This document shows, one piece after another, positions 61,184 to 64,000 of a stretch of 64,000 bases of DNA. The DNA lies in NCBI GenBank assembly GCA_947449575.1, contig CANFRV010000006.1:62001-126000 (forward strand), written 5' to 3'. Every line of letters starts with the position of its first letter. Position 1 is the first letter of the stretch. The stretch comes from Flavobacteriales bacterium. Lineage in GTDB: Bacteria; Bacteroidota; Bacteroidia; Flavobacteriales_D; Crocinitomicaceae. Made by a program: the position numbers and the translations under genes. Below the pieces are notes generated by a model. The model was not told the origin of the DNA and ran no database searches. It saw nothing but the letters and a program-made list of their open reading frames with translations.

Positions 61184-64000
61184 TTATTTTTCTTCTTCTT
61201 TTCCTAAAAAATCTGCCCAGCCTTTCCATTCGGCTTTGTATATTACATTTGGAGCTGAAGGTATGTCTTTCCCCATAAGTTCAAAATGATTCTCTCTAAA
61301 AAAAATAGCATATGCATTTTTAGAAGATAATTTTATTGTATTCAAATGATTTTTTAATTCTATAAACGATAAATAGTTCTTTGCTTTTGAAGATTTATTT
61401 TTTGTACCCAAAAAACCTGCCCAACCGCCCTTCTGCTCCCATATATCTCTATAGTATTTTTCAGGATTTAGCGGGAAATTTGGAGGTAAAGAATTTTGCT
61501 TTTTAACATTTCTAAAATGATTATTTGAAGTAATTTCCATAGCTTTTAAAATATCACTTGCAGTTGAATAATCAAGATATTTTTTTGCATCTGTGAAGTA
61601 TGGATCAATACCTAACCAATCTCTTCTTCCTTTGAATTGATTTTTATAAACTTCATTTGGTTTTAAAGGAATATTATGAGGCTTTTCACCCCAATTTTTA
61701 AATTCATTCCAATTTTTAAATTTTTGCGAGATAACAATTTTTCTTGCAAGCTCAAAAGAAAGATATTTTAGAGATTTTCTCTGATTTCTTTGTAAATAAG
61801 TTGGACCAATCCAGTCATTTATATCAATCCATTGTTGGTAAACATTCTGCGGAGCACTTGGTAAAAATATTGGAAAATCAGTTGACTTTGTATAATTCTT
61901 CCACTCATCTCCAGTTTTAAATTCTAAAGTATGAACATATTCTTTCGCTTTCTCAAATGCTAATCGATGCTTTGTTTTTTCTTGAGAGGAAATAGATTTA
62001 CCTAAAAAACCCGACCAGCCTCCATTTTCATCCCAAATATTTTTGAAATAAGATTCAGGTGAAGAATGTATTCCTTTAATAGGGTTTTCCTTTACATATT
62101 TTCTATATTCAGCAGAACTTTTAATTTTTAAATGATGAATTATGTTAGTAGATTCTTCCCAATTTTTCCATTCTTGAATTAATGAATCATATCCTAAAAA
62201 GTCTGGAATTGTTGTGAAACCTGAATTTTTGTATACGCCCCTTGGATTTTTCGGGATTTTTATCGTAAATATATTTTCCTCCCATTTAATTTTGAAGTCA
62301 GATAATGAAGTAATATTGAATTTTTTTAAATATTTTTTTGCAATTTCAAAATCAACCCAATTAAATTGCGATAGTTTATCCCATAATCGAATTTGCAGTT
62401 GTTCAGAAAGTTGGTTTGCATCGATAAAATCGGAGAATACTTCAAATTGAAATTGGTCAATCTTTTCTGCTTTTTTTTTGGTTTTAGCGTCTTTTTTATC
62501 TTTGAAATATTCAATTATTCTGTCATCATTTGAAGCCAAACCTCTAACAATCGCCAAAATTTCGTTGAAATTTTCATTATCAATTTCATGTGTGATATCA
62601 TCATAGACAACTGGCAGAATAACATATCCCCAATCTTTGCCTACTTTCTTTCTGAGAGCCCTTCCAAGAGCTTGCACAATATCAACTTTACTCTTTCTTG
62701 GGTCAGCAAAAACGATACAATCAATATTCGGAACGTCAACACCTTCCGTTAAACATCTTGCATTAGTGATCAAGGATTTTGGAGAATCTGCAAATTCTTT
62801 GATGATAACATTTCGCTTGGTAGTTGGCATTTTACCCGACACCGTAAAAGAATCTATGGGAGAATAGTGGTAGGTGTCTGTTATATATGATTGAAGTTCC
62901 TTGTTTCTAACCGCCTTATCTATAGAAGAGTGGAAGGAAACTGCATTTTTTATAGGAAAAAGTTTCATTGCTTTCCGAAGAGCCAACATCGAAGCCAAAG
63001 ACCTTGCTTCTGTTTCTTTCTTCCATTTATCATTTAATTGAACTAAGTTATTGTCTTTAATAAAGTCTGCAATTTCAGATTTTTTAACATCAATGGTAAT
63101 TACTTTGTAATCTGTAAGAAGTTCCATTTCAATGGCCTCTTTAAAACTCATGTGAGCGAAAGTGTCACCATAAATTTCTTCATCATCCATTGAAATAATA
63201 TCATCTTTGGAGCCAGCATAGAAACGTTCTGTGGCAGTCATAAAGATTCTTTTCTTTATAGCGATATTCTCTTCAAAAAGTAAATAGCTAAAAAGCTTTT
63301 TGTTCGCCCCAACCGTTTTATGTGCCTCATCAAAAATTCCAACATCAAATGTAAAGTTCAGTTGTTTTGAAATTTCAGCAATGATTCGACCACTTTGATA
63401 GGTCGTGAAAATTACAATGTCTTCATTGCTATTTTCATGTAGCCACTTTTTAATATAAATGGGATCAGTTTGACAAGGAACACCTAAGTTTTCTGTTTTA
63501 AAAACAATATCCTCATCAGACCCAATACCTTCGTCAGAGCAGATGCACAACCATTTTACTTTTTTACCTTTTGCAACGATTTCCCTTAAATAAACATCAA
63601 GCGTTTGCTTCACTAAAGATAAACTTGGAACGGCAATAATTGTAGATTTTGCCTGTAATTCTTGCGTTAACCAATAGCCAGTTAAACTTTTTCCAGCACC
63701 ACAAGGAAATATAAGTTTACCTCTTGCTTGCTTTTCTTTTTCAAAATACAGCACTGCTTTTTGCAATGCTTTGACTTGATGTTCTTTTGGTTGAAAGGCG
63801 ATAGGCGAATATTTCTCCCTCTTTAGATATTTTCGTGCCTTATCAAAAAAATCGAAGTCTAAATTCTGCCAAGAATCCGCCAATATGGTCGTGATAGGCT
63901 TTGTCTCTATTTTTTCGAAATTTCTAGAAGTAATATTAGCGCTGGAACAAATGTATCCTTGTGTAAATTTTTTATTCCCTTCGAGCATTGAAATAAATGT
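61184..64000 (-). CDS. Superfamily II DEAD/DEAH helicase with six C-terminal repeats, 5' end beyond window
   Basis: The reading frame is open to base 64000. The first in-window ATG (63988) is preceded in frame by codons for TFIS, and the sequence there (MLEGNKKFTQGYICSS) looks internal, so the true start is outside. Helicase motifs are intact: GAGKS Walker A (about 97-101 of the visible part), DEAH in GIFDEAHKTVG, MTATERF, and QALGRALRK (motif VI). The C-terminal 370 residues hold about six repeats of 55-75 residues, each closing in W/R-x-FLG or x-WLG and preceded by a P-x-x-P-x-x-Y-K segment. Such helicases resemble type I/III restriction ATPase subunits and phage-related helicases. A nucleic-acid defence or repair role is inference. 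Confidence 0.85.
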   Translation of the reverse strand, partial: TFISMLEGNKKFTQGYICSSANITSRNFEKIETKPITTILADSWQNLDFDFFDKARKYLKREKYSPIAFQPKEHQVKALQKAVLYFEKEKQARGKLIFPCGAGKSLTGYWLTQELQAKSTIIAVPSLSLVKQTLDVYLREIVAKGKKVKWLCICSDEGIGSDEDIVFKTENLGVPCQTDPIYIKKWLHENSNEDIVIFTTYQSGRIIAEISKQLNFTFDVGIFDEAHKTVGANKKLFSYLLFEENIAIKKRIFMTATERFYAGSKDDIISMDDEEIYGDTFAHMSFKEAIEMELLTDYKVITIDVKKSEIADFIKDNNLVQLNDKWKKETEARSLASMLALRKAMKLFPIKNAVSFHSSIDKAVRNKELQSYITDTYHYSPIDSFTVSGKMPTTKRNVIIKEFADSPKSLITNARCLTEGVDVPNIDCIVFADPRKSKVDIVQALGRALRKKVGKDWGYVILPVVYDDITHEIDNENFNEILAIVRGLASNDDRIIEYFKDKKDAKTKKKAEKIDQFQFEVFSDFIDANQLSEQLQIRLWDKLSQFNWVDFEIAKKYLKKFNITSLSDFKIKWEENIFTIKIPKNPRGVYKNSGFTTIPDFLGYDSLIQEWKNWEESTNIIHHLKIKSSAEYRKYVKENPIKGIHSSPESYFKNIWDENGGWSGFLGKSISSQEKTKHRLAFEKAKEYVHTLEFKTGDEWKNYTKSTDFPIFLPSAPQNVYQQWIDINDWIGPTYLQRNQRKSLKYLSFELARKIVISQKFKNWNEFKNWGEKPHNIPLKPNEVYKNQFKGRRDWLGIDPYFTDAKKYLDYSTASDILKAMEITSNNHFRNVKKQNSLPPNFPLNPEKYYRDIWEQKGGWAGFLGTKNKSSKAKNYLSFIELKNHLNTIKLSSKNAYAIFFRENHFELMGKDIPSAPNVIYKAEWKGWADFLGKEEEK

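Larger units (their letters stand above)
60904..61189 (+). repeat. Direct repeat, right copy
   Basis: Partner of 52812-53114. The repeat ends with GGGTTATTT, which contains the stop codon of the helicase gene (61184-61186, minus strand). The 7.8 kb between the copies holds the CHAT gene and the sigma operon. Confidence 0.88.

Overview
The window is AT-rich DNA from a free-living Bacteroidota, most likely Flavobacteriales (a Crocinitomicaceae/Fluviicola-like lineage is my guess). The grounds are: secreted proteins with type B gliding-motility/T9SS C-terminal domains, a PorP/SprF protein next to a PorE-like OmpA protein, a PorV/PorQ protein, a SusC-like TonB receptor, TAnnTTTG-type -7 promoter elements, few Shine-Dalgarno sites, and a grasp-with-spasm peptide cluster. 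I see no tRNA, rRNA, CRISPR array, insertion sequence or phage structural gene.

Layout. 0-3 kb: the start of mraZ (the dcw cluster runs off the left edge) with two putative MraZ boxes, a foldback repeat, an EamA transporter, a 34-residue Lys-rich peptide gene and an M23 peptidase-like protein. 3-11 kb: two large T9SS type B cargo proteins around an atypical SDR and 3-hydroxyanthranilate dioxygenase. 11-16 kb: a long PurF-family protein, a five-unit tandem repeat, then a histidine kinase overlapping gpmI. 16-21 kb: a GT39-like membrane protein, an RHS-like secreted protein, an Hsp70-family protein and a DUF1573-VWA protein.

21-25 kb is a compact, very AT-rich RiPP locus of the grasp-with-spasm type: a 49-residue double-glycine precursor, a hairpin, a 248-residue unknown protein, an ATP-grasp maturase, a 61-residue unknown and a SPASM maturase without radical-SAM cysteines. 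The last four genes overlap one another. A 59-bp intergenic repeat copy follows the cluster and recurs 1.1 kb away. 25-34 kb is mostly housekeeping (engB, folE, ribF) with envelope proteins and a TlyA-like protein that has lost recognisable catalytic residues.

34-43.4 kb is a three-gene envelope operon (TonB receptor, 1389-residue T9SS cargo, PorV/PorQ protein) closed by a strong terminator, followed by greA and a HIT gene. 44-51 kb holds the PorP/SprF plus PorE-like pair, facing a large M48 protease and a beta-barrel protein.

52.7-61.2 kb is the second accessory region. A small acidic lipoprotein gene and its terminator at 52.7-53.1 kb recur as a start-less 3' fragment with the same terminator at 60.9-61.2 kb. 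These direct repeats bracket a TPR-CHAT (caspase-like) membrane protein and a convergent operon of an ECF sigma factor, its probable anti-sigma factor, a coiled-coil protein, a lipoprotein and a polytopic membrane protein. The window ends inside a superfamily II helicase with six W-x-FLG-like C-terminal repeats; its 5' end lies beyond base 64000.
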